Below are positions 25,915 to 34,753 of a DNA stretch of 64,000 bases, one piece after another (position 1 is the first letter of the stretch; the number at the start of each line of letters is the position of its first letter). The position numbers were made by a program, and so were the translations under genes. The DNA is taken from contig NZ_LR701494.1 of NCBI RefSeq assembly GCF_902498785.1, positions 679,021-743,020 of the forward strand. The letters run 5' to 3'. This DNA comes from Sphingomonas sp. EC-HK361. Lineage in GTDB: Bacteria; Pseudomonadota; Alphaproteobacteria; Sphingomonadales; Sphingomonadaceae. Under the pieces are notes generated by a model, which did no database searches, was not told the DNA's origin, and saw only the letters and a list, made by a program, of their open reading frames with translations.

Positions 25915-27678
25915 TCACGACGCGAGCGCCAGCCGGTCGCGTCCTTCGCGCTTCGCGCGGTAGAGCGCGATATCGGCCTCGCGCAGCGTCTCCTGCCGGT
26001 CGGCCCCCGCTCCCCAGGGCGCGACGCCGCCGCTCACCGTCACCAGCAGCGTCACGCCGGCATAGGTGATCGGCGCGCTGCTGACCGCGGTGCGGATTCG
26101 GTCGCACACGACCTGCGCCTGGGCAAGCCCGGCGCCCGGCAGCAGCAACGCGAACTCCTCGCCGCCGATCCGCGCGAGCATGTCCCCGTCGCGCAGGCAT
26201 CCGCGCGCGACAAGGGCGAAGCGGCGCAGCACCTCATCACCAGCATCATGGCCATGCACGTCGTTGACCCGCTTGAAATGATCGAGGTCGAGCATCCCGA
26301 CGCAGCCATGGCCGCCATTCGCCGCACGCCGATCGAATTCGGCGAGAAAGGCGCGGCGGTTGGCCAGCCCGGTCAGCGCATCGGTATAGGCGGCAGCGGC
26401 CAGTTCGCCCTCGACGATCTTGCGATGTGCGATGTCGCGCACCGCGCTGACGACGCCGATGACCGCATTGGCTTCGTTCTGCACCGCGCGCGTGTGGCTC
26501 TCGTACCAGCGGATCTCGCCATTGGCGTGGATCGCCTGATATTCTACGATGACATTGCGGTCGGGGTTCGCGAGCACGTCGCGGTGCGCGCCGATGACAG
26601 CGTCATGATGCTCCGCCGCGACGAGTCTTATGGCCGGCGTGCCGACGACGTCGTCCGGGCTGTAGCCGCCCATCTGCCGGATCGATGGCGAGGCGACGCG
26701 GATGATTCCCTTCAGATCGACGTTCAGGATTATGTCTGACGAGTTGTCGGCGACGAGGCGATAGCGCGTCTCGCTCTCGCGCAGCTGGCGGAACAGCTCG
26801 CCGCGATAGGCCAGCTCGGCCGCGACGGGCAGGATCGTCATCACGGTCGCGGCCAGATAGAATTGCAGCACCTGCAGATGCATCCCCATCGATCCCGTCA
26901 CCAGGTTCAACGGACCGGTACCGTGGAGCGTCATCGTCGTCCCGATGACCGCAAGGATCACGATCGACGCGCTGGCGCCCAGCCGCCCGAGGCGGAACGT
27001 CACCAGGATCACCGGCAGCGTCGGCAGAAACAGCAGCGGCAGCTCGCTCTGCGCAAACACCCCGAACGACGTCGCGACGACCAGCAGCAGCAGCGCCGTC
27101 GCTTCGGGCGCACGCGCCTTGTTGACCGACGCGATCCATTCCTGCGGCGATGTACGAAACGCGAGGAGGAGAATGGGCGCAAAGGTTATCGTCCCCAGCG
27201 CATGCCCCAGAAACCAGCGCACGCCCATCACCACGACGTCCTGATCCGCGAGCAGCGCCACGATCACCGACGCCGCCACCGCCCCCAGCGCGGGCGCCAG
27301 AAGCCCCAGGGCCAGCAGGAAGCCGCCGACCCAGCGCAGCGATTTGAGCGGATCGAAGCTGCCGTTCAGGCGGCTGAGCAGCCACGCGCCGAACACGCCC
27401 TCGGTGATGTTCACCACCGCGATCGGCAAGGCGAGAGCCCAGCCGAAGCCGAAAAGCCCCGTCGCGAGCACGCTGCCGACGAAGCACGCGGCGATAGCGC
27501 GCGGCCAGATGACCCTCGGCAGGACGGAAAGCCGGCTGCTCAGGACCGCGGTCGCGACCCAGACGAACGCCACGCCGTGATCGAACCGCCCGACGAGAAT
27601 CGTGAGCGACGCCGCCGCAAAATACGCGACGCCGAGAATGAGGCAGGCAGTAAGGGGACGCAGCGCGGCAGCGGACAT
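25915..27678 (-). CDS. Membrane diguanylate cyclase: MASE1-PAS-GGDEF
   Basis: A 587-residue predicted c-di-GMP synthase. Residues about 1-300 form a MASE1-type membrane sensor with some eight helices. A PAS domain covers about 315-430 (RYRLVADNSSDIILNVDLKG ... EIRWYESHTRAV). The GGDEF domain has the intact active motif GGEEF at 505-509. An inhibitory-site RxxD (RDGD, 496-499) lies five residues before it, so feedback inhibition is likely. No EAL domain. Signal unknown. The PilZ protein at 41398 is a possible c-di-GMP receptor in the same region. Confidence 0.93.
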   Translation of the reverse strand: MSAAALRPLTACLILGVAYFAAASLTILVGRFDHGVAFVWVATAVLSSRLSVLPRVIWPRAIAACFVGSVLATGLFGFGWALALPIAVVNITEGVFGAWLLSRLNGSFDPLKSLRWVGGFLLALGLLAPALGAVAASVIVALLADQDVVVMGVRWFLGHALGTITFAPILLLAFRTSPQEWIASVNKARAPEATALLLLVVATSFGVFAQSELPLLFLPTLPVILVTFRLGRLGASASIVILAVIGTTMTLHGTGPLNLVTGSMGMHLQVLQFYLAATVMTILPVAAELAYRGELFRQLRESETRYRLVADNSSDIILNVDLKGIIRVASPSIRQMGGYSPDDVVGTPAIRLVAAEHHDAVIGAHRDVLANPDRNVIVEYQAIHANGEIRWYESHTRAVQNEANAVIGVVSAVRDIAHRKIVEGELAAAAYTDALTGLANRRAFLAEFDRRAANGGHGCVGMLDLDHFKRVNDVHGHDAGDEVLRRFALVARGCLRDGDMLARIGGEEFALLLPGAGLAQAQVVCDRIRTAVSSAPITYAGVTLLVTVSGGVAPWGAGADRQETLREADIALYRAKREGRDRLALAS

Positions 27679-27783
27679 GTGTCCGCCCTAGGCCGGGAGG
27701 GTAAAGGGGCGGTTTACTTCGCGGCCGGCAAGGAGCTTGGAAGCGCTTTCATTGCAAAAATATGGCGGCAGCCGCTTGGAAGT

Positions 27784-28542
27784 TCAGATGCCGTCGGTCA
27801 CCACCGCATAGCCTGCGCCTTCGAGCGCCTGCGACAGGTCGGCGATGCAGCCATCCACCTGCACCGCATCCGGCGAGCGCACGACGAAGTTGGCACCCGT
27901 GCGGCCTTCGCGAAAGAACGGGTAGCTGCCGATCGCGACGCCCTCATGCGCGCGCTCGACCGCGCCTAACAGGTCCGCGACCTCGCTCTCTGCAACCCAG
28001 CAGCCGATCGTCCGGCTGACGACCGGGCGACCGCCCTCCAGCGTCCCGGTCAGCGCGTCGAGCATGCCGGCGGTGATGTGCGGCACGCCCGCCATGATGA
28101 ACACGTTTCCGATGCGAATGCCCGGCGCGCCCGACACGCGATTCTCGATCAGGTCGGCGCCTTGGGGCACCCGCGCCATCCGCAGCCGCGCCTCGGTCGC
28201 GCCGCCGCGCGTTGCGTAGTAACGCTCGAGCACAGCGACCGCTTTCGGATGATGGACGACACCCACGCCCAGCGCCGCCGCAATCGCATCGACGGTTATG
28301 TCGTCGTGAGTCGGCCCGATGCCCCCCGTCGTGAACAGATAGTCGTTGCGGGCGCGCAGCGCGTTCACCGCCTCGACGATCGCATCCTCGCGGTCGGCGA
28401 CGACGCGCACTTCCGCCAGCCGGATTCCCTGGACGTTGAGCCACCGGGCGATCTGCGCGACGTTCTTGTCCTGGGTGCGACCGGACAGGATTTCGTCGCC
28501 GATCACGATCAACGCGGCCGTCCAGATGCGCTCGCTTGCCAT
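27784..28542 (-). CDS. Molybdopterin-binding (MoaB/CinA N-terminal-like) protein
   Basis: A 252-residue protein with a MoCF-type domain: AALIVIGDEILSGRTQDKN and FTTGGIGPTHDDITVDAIAAALG are the two hallmark loops. This matches the N-terminal half of CinA-type proteins without the C-terminal nicotinamide-deamidase part, so competence or pyridine-recycling function cannot be assumed. The start at 28542 is chosen; the frame runs on to 28734 but would overlap divergent map. It shares a 51-base divergent promoter region with map. Confidence 0.85.
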   Translation of the reverse strand: MASERIWTAALIVIGDEILSGRTQDKNVAQIARWLNVQGIRLAEVRVVADREDAIVEAVNALRARNDYLFTTGGIGPTHDDITVDAIAAALGVGVVHHPKAVAVLERYYATRGGATEARLRMARVPQGADLIENRVSGAPGIRIGNVFIMAGVPHITAGMLDALTGTLEGGRPVVSRTIGCWVAESEVADLLGAVERAHEGVAIGSYPFFREGRTGANFVVRSPDAVQVDGCIADLSQALEGAGYAVVTDGI

Positions 28543-28593
28543 GCCCGCGGCATAGCCTCGCAAAACCGCGCCCGCCACGCTATATCGCCCGCC

Positions 28594-29421
28594 ATGACCG
28601 AATATGTGACCGTCACCTCCGACGCGCCGGACGCGCGCACCGGCGCCATCAAGCTTCACGGGCCGGATGCCTTTGCCGGCATGCACCAGGCGGGGCGGCT
28701 GGCGGCCGAAACGCTCGACATGCTCGTGCCGCACATGGTGCCCGGCGTCTCGACCGCGGAGCTCGACCGGCTGATCTACGATTTCGTGACGGCCGCTGGC
28801 GGCGTGCCCGCGACGCTAGGCTATCGCGGCTACACGCACTCCACCTGCATCTCGATCAACCATGTCGTCTGCCACGGCATCCCCAGCGAGAAGACGCTGA
28901 AATCGGGCGACATCGTCAATGTCGACGTGACCCCGATCGTCGATGGCTGGCACGGTGATTCGAGCCGCATGTACCTGATCGGCGATGTGCCCCTGAAGGC
29001 GCGGCGGCTCGTCGAGGTCACCTATGAATGCCTGATGCTCGGCATCGAGCAGGCGAAGCCCGGCAACCACATGGGTGACGTCGCCAACGCGATCCAGCGC
29101 CATGCCGAGGGCAACCGCTACGGCGTCGTCCGCGACTTTTGCGGCCACGGGCTCGGCCGCTTGTTCCACGACGCGCCGGAGGTCGTCCATGTCGGCCGCC
29201 CCGGCACCGGACCCGAGCTGAAGCCCGGCATGATCTTCACCATCGAGCCGATGATCAACATCGGTCGCCCCGACGTGAAGCTGCTCGACGATGGCTGGAC
29301 CGCGGTGACGCGCGACCGCTCGCTGTCGGCGCAGTTCGAACACTCGATCGGCATCACCGAGACGGGCTGCGAAATCTTCACGACAAGCCCCGCGGGCTTC
29401 CACAAGCCGCCCTACGCCTGA
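28594..29421 (+). CDS. map: Methionine aminopeptidase, type I
   Basis: A 275-residue metalloenzyme that removes the N-terminal methionine. The metal ligands sit in NVDVTPIVDGWHGDSSRMY, CGHGLGRLFHDAPEV, MIFTIEPMINIG and SAQFEHSIGIT, with the substrate histidine in TCISINHVVCHGIP. It carries about 20 extra N-terminal residues compared with E. coli Map. The start at 28594 is favoured because upstream codons overlap the divergent molybdopterin-binding gene. A GC hairpin follows. Confidence 0.96.
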   Translation: MTEYVTVTSDAPDARTGAIKLHGPDAFAGMHQAGRLAAETLDMLVPHMVPGVSTAELDRLIYDFVTAAGGVPATLGYRGYTHSTCISINHVVCHGIPSEKTLKSGDIVNVDVTPIVDGWHGDSSRMYLIGDVPLKARRLVEVTYECLMLGIEQAKPGNHMGDVANAIQRHAEGNRYGVVRDFCGHGLGRLFHDAPEVVHVGRPGTGPELKPGMIFTIEPMINIGRPDVKLLDDGWTAVTRDRSLSAQFEHSIGITETGCEIFTTSPAGFHKPPYA

Positions 29422-29925
<504 letters not shown>

Positions 29926-29933
29926 GTAGTTTC

Positions 29934-30017
29934 CGTTCGGGCTGAGCCTGTCGAAGCCCCGTTCTTCTTTTCCAGACAAGAAAAAAGAACGACCCTTCGA
30001 CAAGCTCAGGGCAAACG
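29934..30017. repeat. Inverted repeat of the GGGCTGAGC...CTTCGACAAGCTCAGGGC family, copy 3, between glnB and glnA
   Basis: The left arm 29934-29960, right arm 29992-30017 and inner pair GTTCTT...AAGAAC form a long hairpin in the glnB-glnA spacer. In RNA it could reduce read-through from glnB or protect an mRNA end; which is unknown. The remaining 36 bases hold the glnA ribosome binding site (AGGGAACGAG). Confidence 0.8.
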
Positions 30018-30053
30018 GCTTTGCGTAAACATTGACTAGGGAACGAGATTATC

Positions 30054-31466
30054 ATGGCGAACAAGGCGTCCGACATCCTGAAGCGCATCAAGGACGACGA
30101 GATCGAGTGGGTCGATCTGCGCTTCACCGATCCCAAGGGGAAGTGGCAGCACCTGACGATGGTCGCCTCGATCCTCGGTGAGGACGAGTTCACCGACGGG
30201 CTGATGTTCGACGGATCGTCGATCGAGGGCTGGAAGGCGATCAACGAGAGCGACATGATCCTCAAGCCCGATCTGGACGCGGTCTATGACGATCCCTTCT
30301 CGGCCACGCCGATGCTGATCGTGTTCTGCGACATCGTCGAACCCTCGACCGGCGAGCTCTACAGCCGCGACCCGCGCTCCACCGCCAAGCGCGCCGAGGC
30401 GTATCTGAAGACCACGGGCATCGGGGACACCGTCTATGTCGGGCCGGAAGCCGAGTTCTTCATGTTCGACGACGTGCGGTTCGAGAACAGCTATTCGACA
30501 AGCTATTACAAGATCGACGATATCGAGCTGCCCGGCAATTCGGGCCGCGAATATGAAGGCGGCAACCTTGCGCATCGCCCGCGTGCCAAGGGCGGCTATT
30601 TCCCCGTCGCGCCGGTCGATTCCGCGGTCGATATCCGCGGCGAGATGGTTTCGACCATGCTCGAAATGGGGCTGCCCTGCGACAAGCATCACCACGAGGT
30701 CGCCGCCGCGCAGCATGAGCTCGGCCTAACCTTCGGCACGCTGACGACAACGGCGGACCGGATGCAGATCTACAAATATGTCGTCCATCAGGTCGCACAT
30801 GCGTACGGCAAGACCGCGACCTTCATGCCCAAGCCGATCAAGGAAGATAACGGCTCGGGGATGCACACCCACTTCTCGATCTGGGATGGTGGCAAGCCAC
30901 TCTTCGCGGGCAACGGCTATGCGGGCCTCAGCGACATGTGCCTCTATTTCATTGGCGGCATCATCAAGCACGCCAAGGCGATCAACGCCTTCACCAACCC
31001 GTCGACCAACAGCTACAAGCGACTGGTGCCGGGCTATGAGGCACCGGTGCTGCTCGCCTATTCCTCGCGCAACCGCTCCGCCTCGTGCCGCATTCCCTAT
31101 GGCACCGGCGCCAAGGCGAAGCGCGTCGAGGTGCGCTTCCCCGATGCGCTGGCGAACCCGTATCTCGCCTATGCGGCGCTGATGATGGCGGGATTGGACG
31201 GCATCCAGAACAAGCTCCACCCGGGCGAGGCGATGGACAAGAACCTCTACGACCTGCCAACCGCGGAGCTCGCCAACGTCCCCACCGTCTGCGCGTCGCT
31301 GCGCGAGGCGCTGGAGAGCCTCGAGGCCGACCACGACTTCCTCCTGCGCGGCGACGTGTTCGGCAAGGAACAGATCGAGGCTTATATCGAGCTGAAATAC
31401 CAGGAAGTCGCGCGCTGGGAGATGACGCCCAGCCCGGTGGAGTATGATATGTATTATAGCGGCTGA
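30054..31466 (+). CDS. glnA: Glutamine synthetase, type I
   Basis: A 470-residue GSI of the beta type. The active-site segments [31 protein letters not shown] and [10 protein letters not shown] are intact, along with [11 protein letters not shown]399 in MDKNLYDLP is the adenylylation site, so activity should be controlled by GlnE under PII (glnB just upstream). Full length and canonical. A GC hairpin without T run follows (31486-31507). Confidence 0.98.
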   Translation: MANKASDILKRIKDDEIEWVDLRFTDPKGKWQHLTMVASILGEDEFTDGLMFDGSSIEGWKAINESDMILKPDLDAVYDDPFSATPMLIVFCDIVEPSTGELYSRDPRSTAKRAEAYLKTTGIGDTVYVGPEAEFFMFDDVRFENSYSTSYYKIDDIELPGNSGREYEGGNLAHRPRAKGGYFPVAPVDSAVDIRGEMVSTMLEMGLPCDKHHHEVAAAQHELGLTFGTLTTTADRMQIYKYVVHQVAHAYGKTATFMPKPIKEDNGSGMHTHFSIWDGGKPLFAGNGYAGLSDMCLYFIGGIIKHAKAINAFTNPSTNSYKRLVPGYEAPVLLAYSSRNRSASCRIPYGTGAKAKRVEVRFPDALANPYLAYAALMMAGLDGIQNKLHPGEAMDKNLYDLPTAELANVPTVCASLREALESLEADHDFLLRGDVFGKEQIEAYIELKYQEVARWEMTPSPVEYDMYYSG

Positions 31467-31485
31467 GGCGGGTCATGCCTTGCCT

Positions 31486-31572
31486 GCGGGGCGCGCTCGC
31501 GCCCCGCACCCGCGCCATAGCCGTCTGTTGACAGCATTGTGACCCCAGCATTGCGCTCGAAGCCAATGCTGG
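31486..31572. other. Hairpin-rich spacer between glnA and tRNA-Val
   Basis: GCGGGGCGCG (31486-31495) and CGCGCCCCGC (31498-31507) form a perfect palindrome just after glnA. A second perfect inverted repeat, CCAGCATTG (31545-31553) / CAATGCTGG (31564-31572), follows. Neither has a T run. A 44-codon frame on the minus strand here has no recognisable product. I see no supported gene in 31467-31631. Confidence 0.4.
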
Positions 31573-31631
31573 CGTTGCGCTTCCACATCCGCCACGGGTT
31601 TCAGACGCTCATCTGCGTGATCTCGGTGCGG

Positions 31632-31672
31632 AAACAGAAAAGCCCGCCAGGTCGGTGACCGGACGGGCTTTT
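31632..31672 (-). terminator. Terminator of the tRNA-Val transcript
   Basis: On the minus strand AAAAGCCCG pairs with CGGGCTTTT around an internal CCGGTCACCGACC hairpin, followed by CTGTTTC. It lies directly 3' of the tRNA. Confidence 0.8.
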
Positions 31673-31674
31673 CA

Positions 31675-31749
31675 TGGTGGGCGTGGCAAGGATTGAACTT
31701 GCGACCCCTGCGATGTCAACACAGTGCTCTACCACTGAGCTACACGCCC
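31675..31749 (-). tRNA. tRNA-Val (anticodon GAC)
   Basis: The cloverleaf is complete: acceptor GGGCGTG/CACGCCC, D arm GCTC-AGTGGTA-GAGC, anticodon arm CTGTG-TTGACAT-CGCAG with anticodon GAC, and T arm GCAAG-TTCAATC-CTTGC. The CCA end is encoded. On the minus strand TTGCCA (31791-31786), 17 bases and TAATGG (31768-31763) form a likely promoter. Confidence 0.96.
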
Positions 31750-31820
31750 ACGGGGAGGTGCGCCATTAGCCGCGCTGCAGACGGCTGGCAAGCGCTTCGC
31801 GCATCTTCGCTACGAATTTC

Positions 31821-32195
31821 TCAAAGACCGCTCGCGTCGCCCAGTTCGAACATGCGATCGACCTCCAGAACCAGATCGCGCAGGTGGAACGGCTTCGACA
31901 GGACGCGCGCCTGCGGCATTGCCTTTCCCGCCTTCAGGGTGACAGCTGCAAAGCCGGTGATGAACATCACCCGCAGGTCGGGGGCGATCTCGCCCGCCTT
32001 CTGCGCAAGCTCGATTCCGTCCATCTCGGGCATCACGATATCGGTGAGCAACAGATCGAAATGCTCGGTTTCGAGCAGCGGAATCGCGGCAGTGCCGCGA
32101 TCGACCGCGCTGACCGCATAGCCCGACCGTTCCAGCGCGCGCGTCAGATACTCGCGCATGATCTGGTCGTCCTCGGCCAGCAAAATCCTGATCAT
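31821..32195 (-). CDS. cpdR: CpdR-like single-domain response regulator
   Basis: A 124-residue stand-alone receiver domain. D9/D10 in LLAEDD bind metal, D52 in LLLTDIVMPEMDG is the phosphorylated residue, and VLSKPFHLRDLVLEVDRM holds the conserved lysine. The whole sequence closely follows Caulobacter CpdR, including MFITGFAAVTL. In Caulobacter the unphosphorylated protein delivers substrates to ClpXP; clpX and clpP lie at 43-45 kb here. ATG 32195 gives the family start MIRILLAEDD; a longer frame to 32291 is not supported. It is divergent from the N-formylglutamate amidohydrolase. Confidence 0.9.
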   Translation of the reverse strand: MIRILLAEDDQIMREYLTRALERSGYAVSAVDRGTAAIPLLETEHFDLLLTDIVMPEMDGIELAQKAGEIAPDLRVMFITGFAAVTLKAGKAMPQARVLSKPFHLRDLVLEVDRMFELGDASGL

Positions 32196-32294
32196 TCCAA
32201 TCCCCGCACGCTCACGCGAGAATCTATGCGCGAAGCCCTTAAGATTTTCCAGCACGCACCCGCGCGATTGCGACGGATCGATGCGTTCCATAGG

Positions 32295-33152
32295 ATGGCG
32301 ACCGTGAGCATGCGCACGCCGTCATTCGACCTTCACGGTCCCTGCCAGCCGGAAAGCCCGGTCGTGCTGTCCGTGCCGCATGCGGGCCGCGACTATCCGA
32401 TGGCCCTGCGCGCCGCGATCCGCGTTCCGCTAGAGGCGCTGGCCCCGCTGGAGGACCGGCATGTCGATGCGCTGGCGCATGCCGCTCGCGGCGACCATAC
32501 CACGATCGTCCAGCGGCTGCCCCGAGCCTGGATCGATCTCAACCGCGCAGAGCATGAGCGCGACCCGGCGATCGATTCGGGGGCGGACCGCCGACGCCAA
32601 TCCGCGCCGTCGCTCAAGCTGCGCAGCGGGCTTGGTCTCGTGCCACGGCGCACGCCCGGAGCCGGCGACATCTGGCGAGGCAAGCTGAGCAGCGACGAGG
32701 TGGTCGCGCGGATCGAATGCGATCACCGCCCCTATCACGCCGCGCTCGGCGACCTCCTCGACGCGGCGCGCGCGCGGTTCGGCATCGCTATCCTGCTCGA
32801 CATCCATTCGATGCCGCCACTCGCCAGCGGGGCGCGGATCGTACTGGGCGACCGCTTCGGCAAAAGCGCCGGCGCGCGCTTCGTCTACCGGCTGGAGGCG
32901 GAAGCGCGCGCCCACCGCATCCCGTGCGCGCTCAACACGCCCTATGCCGGTGGCCACATCCTCGAACGCCACGCCCGCACACAGGACAATATCCACGCGG
33001 TGCAGCTGGAAATCGACCGGACGCTCTATCTCGATCCGCGGATGGATGGTCCCGGGCCCGGCTTTGCCGGCACCGCCGCGCTGCTCGCCCGGATGATCGC
33101 GGCGCTGGCCGACGAGGCCGAGGGTACGCCCTTCGCCACCGCAGCGGAATAG
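32295..33152 (+). CDS. N-formylglutamate amidohydrolase family protein
   Basis: A 285-residue protein of the FGase family, related to HutG-type deformylases. VVLSVPHAGRDYP, the WIDLNRAEHERDP segment and ILLDIHSMPP carry the expected His/Asp/Glu positions for a zinc-dependent amidohydrolase, and NTPYAGGHILERHARTQDNIHAVQLEIDRTLY is characteristic. The substrate is not proven, and no hut genes are nearby. The start is uncertain: ATG at 32226, 32295 and 32310 are in frame; 32295 is taken. The gene stands divergent to cpdR. Confidence 0.85.
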   Translation: MATVSMRTPSFDLHGPCQPESPVVLSVPHAGRDYPMALRAAIRVPLEALAPLEDRHVDALAHAARGDHTTIVQRLPRAWIDLNRAEHERDPAIDSGADRRRQSAPSLKLRSGLGLVPRRTPGAGDIWRGKLSSDEVVARIECDHRPYHAALGDLLDAARARFGIAILLDIHSMPPLASGARIVLGDRFGKSAGARFVYRLEAEARAHRIPCALNTPYAGGHILERHARTQDNIHAVQLEIDRTLYLDPRMDGPGPGFAGTAALLARMIAALADEAEGTPFATAAE

Positions 33153-33164
33153 CCGCGGCGTTCG

Positions 33165-33277
33165 ATAAAAAACCGCCCCGGATGCAAGCATCCGAGGCGG
33201 CCAAGGTTCAGGGAGGAGACACATCCGAAGATGTGTCATACGGCGCCGCGAAAGGGGGGGACACGCCACCGTATGCT
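33165..33277 (-). ncRNA. Candidate small RNA with anti-Shine-Dalgarno motif
   Basis: Transcription predicted from about 33277 on the minus strand would give an RNA of about 110 bases. Its 5' hairpin has CATACGG/CCGTATG arms around a loop with seven C. A second perfect hairpin, GACACATC-TTCG-GATGTGTC, is followed by single-stranded CTCCTCCC (33218-33211), complementary to Shine-Dalgarno GGGAGGAG. A strong intrinsic terminator ends it. It could instead be the 3' UTR of the cytochrome b561 gene (stop at 33358), or both. No reading frame with a ribosome binding site is seen. I do not recognise it as a known family. Confidence 0.6.
33167..33201 (-). terminator. Intrinsic terminator of the candidate sRNA / cytochrome b561 3' UTR
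   Basis: On the minus strand CCGCC-T-CGGATGC, a TT loop and GCATCCG-G-GGCGG are followed by TTTTTT. The stem is 12 base pairs with one mismatch. Confidence 0.93.
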
Positions 33278-33281
33278 TTCG

Positions 33282-33309
33282 AATATAGGCGCATGATCAG
33301 GGCGTTCAA
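33282..33309 (-). promoter_or_regulatory. Promoter of the candidate small RNA
   Basis: TTGAAC (-35, 33309-33304) and TATATT (-10, 33287-33282) are separated by 16 bases; both are preceded by C, matching the alphaproteobacterial form CTTGA...CTATAT. It lies 50 bases downstream of the cytochrome b561 stop, so it would drive an independent transcript. Confidence 0.65.
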
Positions 33310-33357
33310 GCCCATCTGATCAACGATTTTGTCGCAATCTGTCGCAACCGGATTCGA

Positions 33358-33906
33358 TCAGTGACGCGCGGCCGAGGGCAGCATGCGCGCAAGCACGCGG
33401 TCGCGCAGGAGGAAATGATGCCGCAGCGCAGCGGCGACATGAATGACGACGAGCCCCGCCATCAGGAAGCCGAGCACCTCATGCGCCTCGTGGCTGAAGC
33501 CCGCGGTGCCAGCCGAAACCGGCAGATAGGGGATATCGAACAGCCCGAACCAGGTCAGCGGATAGCGCTTCGGCCCCGAACTCATCGCCCAGCCGGTCAG
33601 CGGCATGATGAACAGCAGCGCGTAGAGCGCCCAATGCGCCGCGTGCGCCGCACCCCGCTCCCACCCGGCGACGTTCGCCGGCAGCGTGGGCGGACGGTGT
33701 GCGAGCCGCCACAGAATCCGCCCCGCGGTCAGCACGAGCACGGTGATGCCGACCGCCTTGTGGATCCCGATCGATCCCTTCCATCCCGCCAGCAGCGATT
33801 CATGGAAAAGGCCGATCACGAGATTGAGGATCACCATTGCTGCGATGGCCCAGTGGAACCAGATCGCGACGATCGAATAGCGTTCGTCGCGGGGCAAGGT
33901 GGCCAT
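33358..33906 (-). CDS. Cytochrome b561 family protein
   Basis: A 182-residue four-helix diheme membrane cytochrome. Histidines in the helices FHWAIAAMVILNLVIGLFHE, GIHKAVGITVLVL, AAHAAHWALYALLFIMPLTGWAMSS and HEVLGFLMAGLVVIHVAAALRHH fit heme ligation. It probably moves electrons between quinol and a periplasmic partner. The start at 33906 fits the family; the longer frame to 34341 is antisense to the SapC gene. It lies 20 bases downstream of that gene. Confidence 0.9.
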   Translation of the reverse strand: MATLPRDERYSIVAIWFHWAIAAMVILNLVIGLFHESLLAGWKGSIGIHKAVGITVLVLTAGRILWRLAHRPPTLPANVAGWERGAAHAAHWALYALLFIMPLTGWAMSSGPKRYPLTWFGLFDIPYLPVSAGTAGFSHEAHEVLGFLMAGLVVIHVAAALRHHFLLRDRVLARMLPSAARH

Positions 33907-33926
33907 TGGCGATCCCTTCTCGGCAG

Positions 33927-34691
33927 TTACAGCGTGAGCTGCGGCTGCGGCATCTTGCCCAGTTTCACCTGCTTGGCAAAGAGTTCGCGCATGAGCGACA
34001 GCGAGAACAGGTGTGCATAGAGCAGCGGCAGCATGCCCGACTGGGTCATCTTGCGCAGCTGATCGCCGCGCAGGTTCGTCAGCTTCTCTTCGTTCACCAT
34101 CTGGAAGCCGCGGTAGATGAACGGCTGCTCGACGCCGTCCTGCTGGATCGAGACTTCGCCGTCCATCAGCAGCTCCAGCTCCTTCAGCTCGTTCATGAAC
34201 TGCTGAGTGCGGGCACCGGCCTGCTCGAAGCTTTCGTTGAAGGCGAGGATGTTCTTGGTCAGATCGGTCGGCTGCCCATCGGCGAACAGCGCGTCGCCGT
34301 CGTCGAACGCGCCGATCGAATCCGAGGTGGGATCGAAGCACAGCGACAGCTCTTCCGCGTCGGGGCGAAGCCGGGCGAGCATATAGGGGTAACGGCGCAC
34401 ATAGGCGGGGACGTAGACGTTGTCGTCGATCAGCTTGCCTTCGTCGTCGAGGAAGACGTTGACGCCCTCGTTCAGGCCCATCAGCGCGATCGGAATCGCG
34501 TCGTCACCGATCGAGAACACGATCGGCAGATACCGCTGCGCCAGCGGGAACTCGTCGATCGTCACCGGCACCGCGTGGGTGGTCGCGAGGAACGGCGCGC
34601 GATCCTGCTGACGCACCTTGTAATTGGCGTGGGTTTCGCTCGAAAGCGGCTCGAGGCCGTTGTAGAAAAGCGGAAGCGGCGCACTGGCCAT
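33927..34691 (-). CDS. SapC family protein
   Basis: A 254-residue cytoplasmic-looking protein with LPLFYNGLEPLSSETHANYKV at the start and FIYRGFQMVNEEKLTNLRGDQLRKM near the end, matching the SapC family first named from S-layer operons and common in sphingomonads. Function is not established. Shine-Dalgarno GGAGAG stands five bases before the ATG. It is the first of a likely two-gene unit with the cytochrome b561 gene. Confidence 0.85.
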   Translation of the reverse strand: MASAPLPLFYNGLEPLSSETHANYKVRQQDRAPFLATTHAVPVTIDEFPLAQRYLPIVFSIGDDAIPIALMGLNEGVNVFLDDEGKLIDDNVYVPAYVRRYPYMLARLRPDAEELSLCFDPTSDSIGAFDDGDALFADGQPTDLTKNILAFNESFEQAGARTQQFMNELKELELLMDGEVSIQQDGVEQPFIYRGFQMVNEEKLTNLRGDQLRKMTQSGMLPLLYAHLFSLSLMRELFAKQVKLGKMPQPQLTL

Positions 34692-34753
34692 CGGAACTCT
34701 CCAGACAGATATGGCGTTACGCCCGCCACGCGGGCGAGCGGACTGGCGCGGCC

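Noticed and set aside
31467-31631. Possible short minus-strand gene in the glnA-tRNA spacer
   Set aside because: The 44-codon frame has no ribosome binding site or recognisable sequence and crosses two hairpins.
33165-33240. ATG frame inside the candidate small RNA
   Set aside because: It has no Shine-Dalgarno and reads through the terminator; structure fits an untranslated RNA better.
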